DNA from: Angelakisella sp.
GTDB taxonomy: Bacteria; Bacillota; Clostridia; Oscillospirales; Ruminococcaceae
Reading direction: 5' to 3'
Assembly (NCBI GenBank): GCA_020025195.1
Contig: JAHHSN010000002.1
Location: forward strand, 1-64,000
DNA length: 64,000 bases
Under the pieces are notes generated by a model that ran no database searches, was not told where the DNA came from, and worked only from the letters and a program-made list of their open reading frames with translations. Position numbers and translations under genes: made by a program. Positions within the stretch are counted from its first letter, which is position 1; each line of letters begins with the position of its first letter. Positions 1 to 8,187 of the stretch are shown piece after piece.

Positions 1-54
1 TGCTGTGCTCCGCGATGGTCGGCTCCATGGAGCCGACCATCGCGGAGCACAGCA
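1..54. repeat. 54-bp perfect palindrome at the window edge
   Basis: Bases 1-27 are the exact reverse complement of bases 28-54, with no spacer. The right arm is real signal peptidase coding sequence, so the left arm is an inverted copy of it. A natural short palindrome (GGCTCCATGGAGCC) lies at the centre. Such a fold-back at the very first base is most simply an assembly or contig-end artefact. A genuine genomic palindrome cannot be excluded. Confidence 0.95.
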
Positions 55-428
55 TGCTGTTTGCGTGGCGCGTCCATGACCCCGCCAAGCTGGAGCGCGG
101 GGACATCGTGGTCTTTGATTCCGAGGAGATGGGCGGCAAAAACCTCATCAAGCGGCTCATCGGGCTGCCCGGCGACAGCGTCACGATAGGGGAGGACGGC
201 TCCCTTACCATCAACGGCACACCCTATCCGGAGGAGTACGTCGTTTACCAGATGGGAATGCCGATGGAATTTTCCGTCCCGGAGGATCACTACCTCTTTA
301 TGGGGGATAACCGTGCCAATTCTTATGACGCGCGGTATTGGAGCGATCCCTACATCCCGGCGGACGCCATTGGAGGACGAGCGGTCTTTACCCTTTTCCC
401 CTTTAATAATTTCGGTGTCCTCAAATAA
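3..428 (+). CDS. lepB: Signal peptidase I (S26 family), 5' partial
   Basis: Membrane-bound serine peptidase that removes signal peptides from secreted preproteins. The catalytic serine lies in GSMEPTI (Ser codon 24-26). The catalytic lysine is in the box D motif IKRLIGLPGD, and box E is seen as MGDNRANSYDAR. The N-terminal anchor helix is missing because the gene runs off the left edge, so the Met at 15 is not a credible start. Codons 3-26 lie in the inverted fold-back and probably do not show the true protein sequence. It ends 21 bp before murJ and is probably cotranscribed with it. Confidence 0.9.
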   Translation: MCSAMVGSMEPTIAEHSMLFAWRVHDPAKLERGDIVVFDSEEMGGKNLIKRLIGLPGDSVTIGEDGSLTINGTPYPEEYVVYQMGMPMEFSVPEDHYLFMGDNRANSYDARYWSDPYIPADAIGGRAVFTLFPFNNFGVLK

Positions 429-449
429 AGTAAGTTCGGAGAAGCGTGC

Positions 450-1982
450 ATGAACAGAACAGCAGTCAATGCGCTCATCATGGTGCTGACCACCATTCTG
501 GCGAAGCTCCTTGGCTTTACCCGGGAGCTTTCCCTCGCCTTCGCCTACGGCGCGGGCAATGTGAGCGACGCCTACGTCGTGGCATTCAGCCTGCCGACCA
601 TCCTGTTTTCCGGGATCGGAACGGCCATGCTGACCAGCTACATTTCGGTCTATACCGATCTGCAGACCAACGAGCCGGGCGAGGAGAAAAAATTTCATAA
701 CCATGTCATCACCATGTCCTTCTGTCTGTCGCTCTTTTTTGTGGCGGCCTTTCTGGTGCTGCGTTATCCGCTGGTGCGGCTGTTTGCATTGGGCTTTGAG
801 GGGGAACAGCTCACGCTGACCGTGAACCTTGCCACCGTAATGATCCTATCCCTTCTGTTCCTCGGTGTGGGATATATTTTGCAGGGCTACCTGCAGATGA
901 AGGGGCGGTTCTTCGCCGTCGGCATGGTGAGCGTCCCGCTGAATATCGCGGTGATCGTCACCATCCTTCTGGCGGGCACCAATTACCAGCTTCTCGGCTG
1001 GGGCGTGGTCATCGGCTACGCCGCCCAGACCCTGATGGTGCTTCTGGTGGCGCGGCGCAGCAGCTTCCACTATCACCCGGAGCTGGATTTCCGCAACCGG
1101 AATGTGAAGCGCTTCCTCCTCATGGTGTTTCCCATCTTTCTGGGGAAAGCCATCAACGCCATCAACAACCTCATCGACAAAACCATCGCCTCGCTGCTTT
1201 CCTCCGGCGTGGTTTCGGTGATGAACTACGGCAACCGTGTCACCGGCTTTGTGACGTCGGTTTTCGTGGTTGCTATCACAACGGCGCTCTTTCCGCAGAT
1301 GTCCCGGCTTTCCGCCATCTCCGATACCCGCCACCTCAAAAAGACCTATGTGACAAGCTCCGGCATCATCAGCCTCTTTGTCATTCCCATTTCCGCGGGG
1401 CTTATGATGTTTTCCCGGGAGTTTGTCTCCCTGATGTTTGAGCGCGGCGCCTTTAACGCCGAGGCGGTGGAGAAAACGGCGGAGGTCGTGTTCTTCTATT
1501 CTTTGGGGCTTCTTTTCTTCAGCCTCAAGGAGGTCACCATCAACGTCTTCTATGCCCTGCAGGACGCCAAGACCCCGACCGTCAACAGCCTCATCGCCAT
1601 CGGGCTTAATATCGTCCTCAATCTGCTCCTCATGAAAAAGATGGAGCACCGGGGACTCGCGCTTGCCACCACGATTTCGGGGCTTATCACCCTGCTGATG
1701 CTGCTCTTCTGCCTCCGGAAAAAGATGGGGCAGCTGGGCTTCAAACGGCTCACGGTGAGCCTTGTCAAAATGGTCGTGGCTTCGGGACTGATGGCCGCCG
1801 GCACGCTGCCGCTTTATGGGCTTCTTCTGGAAAAGCTCGGCAAGATGCCGCCCGCCCTCATCCTTTCCGTTCTGGTTGGCGCGCTCATCTATTTTGCCGC
1901 CTGTGTGCTGCTGCGCATCCGGGAATTCGGCATGGTGGTGGTCGCAATCGCGGAACGGCTTCACAGGAAGAAACCCGCGTAA
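450..1982 (+). CDS. murJ: Lipid II flippase MurJ (MviN family)
   Basis: Predicted polytopic membrane protein of 510 residues, the usual MurJ size, that flips lipid II across the cytoplasmic membrane for peptidoglycan synthesis. The N-terminus shows the family pattern (ILAKLLGFTRELSLAFAYG, then SDAYVVAF), and FLGKAINAINNLIDKTIAS matches the conserved central region. Many hydrophobic segments cover the length, consistent with 14 helices. The start follows a GGAGAAG ribosome site. Alternative identities in the MOP superfamily (Wzx-type flippases) are less likely given the N-terminal motif. Confidence 0.93.
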   Translation: MNRTAVNALIMVLTTILAKLLGFTRELSLAFAYGAGNVSDAYVVAFSLPTILFSGIGTAMLTSYISVYTDLQTNEPGEEKKFHNHVITMSFCLSLFFVAAFLVLRYPLVRLFALGFEGEQLTLTVNLATVMILSLLFLGVGYILQGYLQMKGRFFAVGMVSVPLNIAVIVTILLAGTNYQLLGWGVVIGYAAQTLMVLLVARRSSFHYHPELDFRNRNVKRFLLMVFPIFLGKAINAINNLIDKTIASLLSSGVVSVMNYGNRVTGFVTSVFVVAITTALFPQMSRLSAISDTRHLKKTYVTSSGIISLFVIPISAGLMMFSREFVSLMFERGAFNAEAVEKTAEVVFFYSLGLLFFSLKEVTINVFYALQDAKTPTVNSLIAIGLNIVLNLLLMKKMEHRGLALATTISGLITLLMLLFCLRKKMGQLGFKRLTVSLVKMVVASGLMAAGTLPLYGLLLEKLGKMPPALILSVLVGALIYFAACVLLRIREFGMVVVAIAERLHRKKPA

Positions 1983-1995
1983 CAAACAGGAAGTA

Positions 1996-2031
1996 AGAGC
2001 TGCAGGCCCCGGTGGTTTGCAGTTCTTTTCC
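1996..2031 (+). terminator. Possible terminator after murJ
   Basis: A 9-bp stem (AGAGCTGCA with TGCAGTTCT, one G-U pair) closes a loop of about 13 nt and is followed by a short T run. It lies between murJ and the mnmA ribosome site, so it may separate two units or only attenuate. Confidence 0.45.
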
Positions 2032-2048
2032 GGAAAGGGAGGTTTCCC

Positions 2049-3140
2049 ATGTCAGAAAAAGTAATGGTCGCCATGAGCGGCGGCGTGGACAGCTCCGCGG
2101 CGGCACTCTTCCTTTTGGAGCAGGGCTATGAGGTCGCGGGAGCGACCTTCCGTCTCTGGGAGGACCATGCCGACGGCTCCGACCGCAGAACAGAGGAGAG
2201 CATACGGGATGCGGCGGCGGTCTGCCGGACCCTCGGCATCCCGCATTATGTGCTTTCCTATGAGGAGCTTTTCCGCCGGGAGGTCGTGGAGCCTTTTATC
2301 AGCGCTTACCGGGAGGGGGAGACCCCCAACCCCTGCGTTTTCTGTAACCGTGCCGTTAAATTCGGTGCGTTCAGCGAGACCGCACGGGAGATGGGCTACT
2401 CTTATCTTGCCACGGGGCACTATGCCCGGGTTACCCAAAACCCTGTGACCGGCCGGTATGAGCTGGGCTGTGCCGCCTCCCGGAAGAAGGACCAGAGCTA
2501 CGTCCTCTATAACCTCACGCAGGAGCAGCTTTCCCGGCTCCTCCTGCCGCTTTCCGGCTATACCAAGGAGGCGATCCGCGCCGCCGCCGAGCGGGCGGGG
2601 CTGGCGGTTGCCCACAAGAGTGACAGTCAGGATATATGCTTTGTGCCGGATGGCGACTACGCCGCTTTTTTGGAGCGGGTGACGGGAGAAAAAGCCGTTC
2701 CCGGAAACTATGTGGATGGGGAGGGGAACTGCCTCGGCTGTCACCGCGGCATCGTTCACTATACCATCGGGCAGAGGAAGGGGCTGGGCATTTCGCTCGG
2801 CTGTCACGCCTTTGTAAAGCACATTGACCCTAAAACCAACGAGATTACCCTCACCACCGAGGAGAGGGAGCTCTTTACAAGGTCCGTCATCGTGCGGGAC
2901 TTAAACTGGGTGAGCATCGAGGCGCCCGGAGAGCCCCTTTTCTGCCTTGCCAAAATCCGCTATGCGCATCAGGCGGCGCCCGCCATGCTCACCTGCTTCC
3001 CGGAGGACCAAAGCGCCCGGCTTTTCTTTGAGGAGCCGCAGCGCGCCCCCGCGCCGGGACAGTCCGCCGTCTTTTATGATGAGGACGGCCGGGTGCTGGG
3101 CGGCGGCGTTATCACAAGAGAAAGAGAGGACATCCCATGA
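2049..3140 (+). CDS. mnmA: tRNA-specific 2-thiouridylase MnmA
   Basis: ATP-dependent enzyme that makes 2-thiouridine at wobble U34 of Lys, Glu and Gln tRNAs, using sulfur relayed from a cysteine desulfurase. It has the PP-loop VAMSGGVDSSAAAL at the N-terminus, the first catalytic cysteine in NPCVFCNRAVKF and the second in SDSQDICFVPDGDY. Its 363 residues fit the family. The ATG follows a strong GGAAAGGGAGG site. The stop overlaps the start of tldD by 4 bp (ATGA), which indicates translational coupling. Confidence 0.97.
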   Translation: MSEKVMVAMSGGVDSSAAALFLLEQGYEVAGATFRLWEDHADGSDRRTEESIRDAAAVCRTLGIPHYVLSYEELFRREVVEPFISAYREGETPNPCVFCNRAVKFGAFSETAREMGYSYLATGHYARVTQNPVTGRYELGCAASRKKDQSYVLYNLTQEQLSRLLLPLSGYTKEAIRAAAERAGLAVAHKSDSQDICFVPDGDYAAFLERVTGEKAVPGNYVDGEGNCLGCHRGIVHYTIGQRKGLGISLGCHAFVKHIDPKTNEITLTTEERELFTRSVIVRDLNWVSIEAPGEPLFCLAKIRYAHQAAPAMLTCFPEDQSARLFFEEPQRAPAPGQSAVFYDEDGRVLGGGVITREREDIP

Positions 3141-4516
3141 AAGATTATGTTTCCGCGTTTTCCGGCGAGCTTCACGGACACACCGAGCTTCGCGCTCAGG
3201 TGAACCGCGCCCGGGTCGTCGGGATGCTGAACGGCAGTCTCATCGCCAATTCCCGCGCGGACGCGAGCGGCGTTTCGGCCCGCGTCTATGAGGGCGGCGT
3301 CTATGGCTTTGCGAGTGCCGCCGATTACGACGAGGAGAGCGTTCGCCGGGTGCTGAAGGCGGCGGAGGAGAACGCCCGCTTCCTTCACCAGAGGGTTCCC
3401 AAGGGAAAGCCCCCCATCGCCCCGCTCCCGAAGGGGAAGGTCGCTCTTGACCGGGAGTACCCGGACCTTTCCCAAAAGGACGCCGTGGAGTTCATCCGGG
3501 CGGCGGAGGACTACCTCAAGAATAAATATCCGGCGCTTTTGAGCCGCACCGTCCTCCTCAAGGAGGAGTGCATGGAAAAGCTGCTGGTGGTGAGCGACGG
3601 CACCGACAGCCACAGCATCCGTCCCCGCAGCCACTTTATGGTGAACCTTTCCGCGGAGGCGCCGGACGGCTCTCCTGTGGAATATTTTGATGTCATCGGC
3701 GGAGGAGAGGGCTCCTTCGGCGATTACTTTACCGACCCCGCCCTCTTTTATGAGAAGCTGGACCGGGTGGTGGAGACCCTGATGCAGAAGAGGGAGGGCG
3801 TCTACCCGGAGGCGGGACTTTGGGACGTGGTGCTTTATCCTGAGCTGGCCGGGATTTTGGCGCATGAGGCGGTGGGCCACACCGTCGAGGCGGATCTGGT
3901 GCTGGGCGGCTCGGTGGCGGCCGGCGCCCTCGGGAAGCAGGTGGCCAGTGAGCTTATCACCCTCACGGACTTTGCCCACACCGCCCTCGGGAAGCGCTGC
4001 CCGCTCCCGGTCTATGTGGATGACGAGGGAACGCCCGCCAAGGATCAGCCGCTCATCAAGGACGGTATTTTGGTGGGGTATATGAATAACCGAGAAACCG
4101 CCGCCGATTTCGGCATGGAGCCCTGCGGCAATGCCCGCGCCTTCGGCTTCTCCGATGAGCCGCTCATAAGGATGCGCAACACCGCCATCCTCCCCGGAAA
4201 GGATAAGCTGGAGGATATGATTGCCTCCATTGACCACGGCTACTGCTTTACCCAGACCAACAACGGTCAGGCGGACACCACCGGCGAGTTCATGTTCGGC
4301 ATCATGATGGGGTACGAGATCAAAAACGGCAAGCTCGGCCGCGCCCTTCGGGATACCACCATCTCCGGCGTCGCCTTCCATATGCTCAAAACGGTGGATA
4401 TGCTCTCGGACGATATGGTCTGGAGCGGGAACGGGACCTGCGGCAAAAAGCAGCCCATGCCGGTCGGCATGGGAGGTCCCGCTGTGAAGTGTAAAGTCAA
4501 CGTGGCAGGAAAGTGA
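3137..4516 (+). CDS. tldD: TldD-type metalloprotease subunit
   Basis: Catalytic subunit of the TldD/TldE zinc peptidase, which degrades unfolded short peptides and matures some RiPPs such as microcin B17. The zinc motif HEAVGH (His243, Glu244, His248; HExxxH) is intact, and the GNARAFGFSDEPLIRMRNT region is typical of the family. The 459 residues are the normal length. The start overlaps the mnmA stop, and tldE follows 10 bp downstream, so the mnmA-tldD-tldE genes form one operon. No RiPP precursor was recognised nearby, so a general proteolytic role is assumed. Confidence 0.93.
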   Translation: MKDYVSAFSGELHGHTELRAQVNRARVVGMLNGSLIANSRADASGVSARVYEGGVYGFASAADYDEESVRRVLKAAEENARFLHQRVPKGKPPIAPLPKGKVALDREYPDLSQKDAVEFIRAAEDYLKNKYPALLSRTVLLKEECMEKLLVVSDGTDSHSIRPRSHFMVNLSAEAPDGSPVEYFDVIGGGEGSFGDYFTDPALFYEKLDRVVETLMQKREGVYPEAGLWDVVLYPELAGILAHEAVGHTVEADLVLGGSVAAGALGKQVASELITLTDFAHTALGKRCPLPVYVDDEGTPAKDQPLIKDGILVGYMNNRETAADFGMEPCGNARAFGFSDEPLIRMRNTAILPGKDKLEDMIASIDHGYCFTQTNNGQADTTGEFMFGIMMGYEIKNGKLGRALRDTTISGVAFHMLKTVDMLSDDMVWSGNGTCGKKQPMPVGMGGPAVKCKVNVAGK

Positions 4517-4526
4517 GGGAACAGGC

Positions 4527-5819
4527 ATGATGAAACTGGAAGAAGCGGCAAGCTACGCGCTGGAATCGCTCCAAAAGGCGGGAGCCGACGCGGCCAGCGC
4601 CTCCACCGCGGATGCGAAGCTGGATGAAATGAATATCGACAGCGGCGAGTTCAGCCTGATGCGCTCGGTCTTTACCTCCAGTCTGGTGCTCAAGGCGCTG
4701 AAGGATCAGAGAGCCGGCACCATCGCCGTCAACAATCTCGAAAAGGAAACCATCGACCGTGCCGTAAAGGACTGCATGGCGGCGGCGGAGGCGGCGGAGC
4801 AGGATGAGGCGGAGGAGATCGCCCCCCTCACCGAGAACGGAGAATTTGCAAGCGGCGCTCTCCGGGAGGACCGCGACCGTCTGTTTGAAACGCTTCGTGA
4901 ATTTATGGGAACCGTCAAAGAGGAATGTCCCAAGGTGCGGATGGAGCAGCTCATCGCGAAGCACAACCACAGCGAGCAGCTTTATCTCAATACCAACGGC
5001 GTTCGCTTTCGGGAGGAGTGCGGCTACTACTCCTTCAGCAGTATGTTTTCGGCGCACGACGGCGACAAAGCAGGCTCCTTTAACGGCGCCTACACTGTGG
5101 CAGACCACCTGGATACGCCGCTTTATGACGGCTGGATGACCGGGCGGCTCCTCCGGGACGCCGAGGCGGATCTCACCGCGCGCCCGGTCGGGGAAAAATT
5201 CACCGGGACGCTGCTCATTTCGCCCGCCTATCTCGGGGAGTTCCTGGAGACGATGGTCGGCTGCTATCTGAGCGGCAACGCCCTCATCGGCGGCACCAGC
5301 CTCTGGAAGGACCGGCTGGGGGAGCGGGTCACCGCCCCGGGCTTCACCCTTTCCACCCGCCCGCTGGATGAGCGGATCGTCTGCGGAGAGCGCTTCACCG
5401 AGGAGGGCTACCGCAGCGAAAATATGAGCATCATTGAGGACGGGGTGCTTAAGAACTTTGTCCTCGGCGCCTATTCGGCCCGCAAGACCGGGAAGCGCCG
5501 CGCGGGGAACCTCAGCAGCGCCTATTTCCTGGAGCCGGGCGAAAAGAGCCTGGAGGAGCTGATTTCCGGCATCGAGAACGGCATCCTCATCAATCGTTTT
5601 TCGGGCGGAGAGCCGGCCGCGAACGGCGACTTTGCCGGCGTGGCGAAGAACAGCTTCCTCATCAAAAACGGACAGCTGGCGGGCGCCGTCACCGAGACGA
5701 TGATCAGCGGCAACGTGCGGACCCTTCTCGGGAACCTTCGCGGCATCAGCCGGGAAACGGTCTCGGATGGACTCACCGTTCTGCCATGGGCGGCTTTTGA
5801 CGGCGTCACGGTAAAATAA
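4527..5819 (+). CDS. pmbA: TldE/PmbA family partner subunit
   Basis: Non-catalytic partner of TldD (TldE, also called PmbA). It has the same overall fold but lacks the HExxxH zinc motif, as expected for this subunit. The C-terminal half (FTGTLLISPAYLGEFLE, then VLKNFVLGAYSARKTGKRRA) matches PmbA-type proteins, and 430 residues is normal. Paired immediately after tldD and followed by a strong terminator, it is the last gene of the operon. Confidence 0.9.
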   Translation: MMKLEEAASYALESLQKAGADAASASTADAKLDEMNIDSGEFSLMRSVFTSSLVLKALKDQRAGTIAVNNLEKETIDRAVKDCMAAAEAAEQDEAEEIAPLTENGEFASGALREDRDRLFETLREFMGTVKEECPKVRMEQLIAKHNHSEQLYLNTNGVRFREECGYYSFSSMFSAHDGDKAGSFNGAYTVADHLDTPLYDGWMTGRLLRDAEADLTARPVGEKFTGTLLISPAYLGEFLETMVGCYLSGNALIGGTSLWKDRLGERVTAPGFTLSTRPLDERIVCGERFTEEGYRSENMSIIEDGVLKNFVLGAYSARKTGKRRAGNLSSAYFLEPGEKSLEELISGIENGILINRFSGGEPAANGDFAGVAKNSFLIKNGQLAGAVTETMISGNVRTLLGNLRGISRETVSDGLTVLPWAAFDGVTVK

Positions 5820-5823
5820 AAGA

Positions 5824-5862
5824 AAAGCCCTCAATTTTTCGCGAAATTGAGGGCTTTTTTTC
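5824..5862 (+). terminator. Intrinsic terminator after tldE
   Basis: A 12-14-bp stem (AAAGCCCTCAATTT with AAATTGAGGGCTTT) with a short CG-containing loop is followed directly by a T run. It ends the mnmA-tldD-tldE unit. Confidence 0.93.
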
Positions 5863-5891
5863 TTGACATCCCCTTTTATTAGTGATAATAT
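5863..5891 (+). promoter_or_regulatory. Sigma-A promoter for tRNA-Ala
   Basis: TTGACA, 17-bp spacer, TAATAT. The promoter begins in the T run of the preceding terminator, and the tRNA starts 17 bp after the -10 box. Confidence 0.85.
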
Positions 5892-5907
5892 AAATAGGCA
5901 GTGTTTC

Positions 5908-5983
5908 GGGCCCGTGGCTCAGTTGGGAGAGCGCCGCGTTCGCATCGCGGAGGCCGAGAGTTCGAATCTCTTCGGGTCCACCA
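5908..5983 (+). tRNA. tRNA-Ala (anticodon CGC)
   Basis: A full cloverleaf can be folded by eye: acceptor stem GGGCCCG/CGGGTCC with the G3-U70 alanine identity pair, D arm GCTC/GAGC, anticodon stem CCGCG/CGCGG with loop TTCGCAT (anticodon CGC), 5-nt variable loop, and T arm GAGAG/CTCTT around TTCGAAT. The CCA end is encoded (5981-5983). It reads GCG codons, which suits the GC-rich genes here. It has its own promoter and terminator and stands alone. Confidence 0.95.
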
Positions 5984-5991
5984 AGCAAAAG

Positions 5992-6030
5992 AGCAGTTTA
6001 TCGCAGGATAGGCTGCTTTTTCTTTTTTCT
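5992..6030 (+). terminator. Terminator of the tRNA-Ala unit
   Basis: An 11-bp stem (AGCAGTTTATC with GATAGGCTGCT, two G-U pairs) around a GCAG loop, followed by a T-rich run. Confidence 0.85.
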
Positions 6031-6078
6031 CCGTTGCCGTTTCCCACCGAGAGAGACGGTACCGGTCTTGTAAAAACC

Positions 6079-6120
6079 AAAAGACCGCATCTCTCCAAAC
6101 GGGAGCGACACGGTCTTTTT
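6079..6120 (-). terminator. Terminator of the adenine deaminase gene
   Basis: AAAAGACCG pairs with CGGTCTTTT, with an inner CTCCC/GGGAG stem. A/T runs on both sides let it work in both directions, but its position right after the ade stop points to the minus strand. Confidence 0.85.
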
Positions 6121-6123
6121 TTA

Positions 6124-7857
6124 TTATGTTTTTTTCCAGTATTGCTGCTTTGTGACGTCAAAAACGCCCTGTGTGGTGATTCGCAGTGCGGGGATGACCG
6201 GCAGCGCCATAAAGCTGAGCGTCATAAAGGGGTCCACCCCCGGCGTGACGCCCAGACGGAACGCCAGCGCCTTGGCGGCTTCCAAACGGTCGTTTACCTG
6301 CTCCAGCGTCTCCTCGCTCATGATACCGGCAACGGCGAGCGGGACCTCCGCCAGGCTTTTGCCCCCGGAGAGCACCACAATGCCGCCTCTCAGCGCCGTA
6401 ACCCGGTTCACCGCATCCGCCATATCCTGCTCATTGGTTCCCACCACAATGATGTTGTGGGAGTCATGGGAGATGGATGTGGCGACCGCACCGGCTTTCA
6501 GCCCATAGCCCTTCAGATAGCCGATGCCGATGTGCCCGGTGTTGTGATGGCGCTCCACCACGGCAATTTTGAGGATATCACTTTGCGGCTCGATGCCGTG
6601 GGCAAGCCCCAGATCCTCGGTGATGATCTCCCCCTTCAGCATACCGATCAGCGGGCGGGGCTCGGTGAGGACAAAGCTCTCTGCGGTGAGAGCGCCGACC
6701 CGGAAGGTATCGTGGGAGCGGCGGATGAGCGTGGGGCTGATTTCCGGGAGCGGAAAGGGGAGGGCTTTCCCGTTTTCCGCGGTGAGAACGCCGTCCCGGT
6801 AGACCTTTTGCACAGCAAATTCTTTAAGGTCCTCCACCAGCACCAGATTGGCGCGATAGCCGGGGGCAATGGCGCCCTCGTCCTCGAGACCGAAGTGTTG
6901 CGCGGCATGGAAGGAGGCTGCCTTGACGGCGCAGATGGGGTCGGCGCCGAGCGCGACCGCCTGCCGGAGGATGTAGTCGATGTGGCCTTTATGAAGGAGA
7001 TCGTTCGGGTGCTTGTCATCGGTGCAGAGAATGCACCGCCCGTCATACTGAGGGGAGAGAAGCGAGACCAGTGCCTCCAGATTGTGGGCAGCGGTGCCCT
7101 CACGGATCATAATGCACTGACCAAGCTCCAGCTTGCGGAGGGCTTCCTCCCGGTTGGTGCATTCATGGTCGGAGGAGACTCCCGCGGCGATGTAGGCACA
7201 GAGTGCCCCGTCTGAAAGTCCGGGGGCGTGGCCGTCCACCCGCTTTTGGTGAAGCGCGGCGGCGGTAAGCTTCTCCAGAGGGGCGTGTGCGGCCTGCACC
7301 ACGCCGACAAAGTCCATCATCTCGGCAAGACCCTGAACCCGGGGGTGAGCATAGAACGGCTCGATTGCCGCATAGTCCAGCTCCGCGCCGGATTCATCCA
7401 GCGGGGTGGCGGGGACACAGGAGGGGAGCATCACCCGGACGCTGAGGGGGAGCCCCTTGGTCGCCTCCAGAATGTATTGGATGCCGTCGCACCCCATCAC
7501 GTTGGCGATCTCATGGGGATCGGCCACGATGGTGGTGGTGCCGTGGGGAACCACCGCCCGTGCGAATTCCGCGGGAGAAACCAGCGCGCTCTCCAGATGG
7601 ATGTGGCCATCAATAAAGCCGGGCAGTACCGTAAGACCGGTGCAGTCCAGCTCCTGCCGTCCGGTATAACACCCAATCCCGACGATGACTCCCTCCGCCA
7701 CGGCGATATCCGCATGACAGAGACGGTTCGTAAATACATTTAGGTAGTCCGCGTTTTTAAGCACCAGGTCAGCCGGCTCTCCCTGAGCCGCCACCCGGAT
7801 GATCCGCTCCTTTTTCCGGAGCAGATGAGCGAACGGTTCCTTCCTTATTTCACCCAT
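6124..7857 (-). CDS. ade: Adenine deaminase
   Basis: Metal-dependent amidohydrolase that converts adenine to hypoxanthine and ammonia in purine salvage. The metal-binding motif GFIDGHIHLES follows an N-terminal beta-sandwich segment, and VPHGTTTIVADPHEIANV is the characteristic family stretch. DHECTNREEAL and CTDDKHPNDLL carry further conserved acidic and histidine residues. The 577 residues are typical. It is monocistronic with its own terminator and points away from the ROK regulator gene. Confidence 0.95.
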   Translation of the reverse strand: MGEIRKEPFAHLLRKKERIIRVAAQGEPADLVLKNADYLNVFTNRLCHADIAVAEGVIVGIGCYTGRQELDCTGLTVLPGFIDGHIHLESALVSPAEFARAVVPHGTTTIVADPHEIANVMGCDGIQYILEATKGLPLSVRVMLPSCVPATPLDESGAELDYAAIEPFYAHPRVQGLAEMMDFVGVVQAAHAPLEKLTAAALHQKRVDGHAPGLSDGALCAYIAAGVSSDHECTNREEALRKLELGQCIMIREGTAAHNLEALVSLLSPQYDGRCILCTDDKHPNDLLHKGHIDYILRQAVALGADPICAVKAASFHAAQHFGLEDEGAIAPGYRANLVLVEDLKEFAVQKVYRDGVLTAENGKALPFPLPEISPTLIRRSHDTFRVGALTAESFVLTEPRPLIGMLKGEIITEDLGLAHGIEPQSDILKIAVVERHHNTGHIGIGYLKGYGLKAGAVATSISHDSHNIIVVGTNEQDMADAVNRVTALRGGIVVLSGGKSLAEVPLAVAGIMSEETLEQVNDRLEAAKALAFRLGVTPGVDPFMTLSFMALPVIPALRITTQGVFDVTKQQYWKKT

Positions 7858-8028
7858 AAAATGCTTCCCTCTTTTCCTTTTCTTATACTTTATGACAAGG
7901 AAAGGAAAAAATCAACCATTCCAAGGGAAAAAATTCTTCCCAGACGCAAAGCGGAGAGAAAAACGGAAGAAACACCTAAAGGAGGAAACGGGACGAATCA
8001 CTTGGGAGGGCGGAAAGGAGGAAAGGAC

Positions 8029-8058
8029 ATGTTGCATAAAACAAAACGGCTTTTTTAG
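8029..8058 (+). other. Possible 9-codon leader peptide
   Basis: The frame MLHKTKRLF starts 7 nt after a strong AAAGGAGG site and stops at 8056-8058. It lies in the 330-bp gap 7858-8187 that separates ade from the ROK gene, upstream of the ROK promoter, so it would need another transcript. The surrounding purine-rich DNA holds several Shine-Dalgarno-like runs and may give this by chance. Nothing else is seen in 7858-8087. Confidence 0.2.
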
Positions 8059-8087
8059 GGATTCATGACGAAAGTTACAAAAAGCGG

Positions 8088-8117
8088 TTGACCTTTCTGC
8101 AAAGCGTGTAATATAAT
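8088..8117 (+). promoter_or_regulatory. Promoter of the ROK regulator operon
   Basis: TTGACC, 18-bp spacer, TATAAT. A perfect -10 and near-perfect -35, placed about 70 bp before the TTG start. A XylR-like operator begins 10 bp after the -10 box. Confidence 0.85.
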
Positions 8118-8127
8118 CCAGTTGTAA

Positions 8128-8152
8128 TTAGTTAATGCGCTGAACAAACTAA
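8128..8152 (+). promoter_or_regulatory. XylR/ROK-type operator
   Basis: An imperfect inverted repeat, TTAGTTAATG-N5-AACAAACTAA, resembles the xyl operator of Bacillus-type XylR (TTAGTTTGTT-AACAAACTAA half sites). The right half matches exactly and the left half in 7 of 10 positions. It sits around the expected transcription start of the ROK regulator operon, so autorepression is likely. Confidence 0.7.
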
Positions 8153-8187
8153 CCCCGAACGACATCAGAGAGAGGAGAAGAAGTCCT

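Noticed and set aside
3137..5819. TldD/TldE pair as a RiPP maturation locus
   Set aside because: No precursor peptide, cyclodehydratase or exporter was found beside it; the genes are in an operon with mnmA.
5806..5988. Minus-strand frame antisense to the tRNA gene
   Set aside because: It is the well-known spurious EIRTLGLRDANAALSQLSHG translation of a tRNA read backwards; it also crosses a promoter and terminator.
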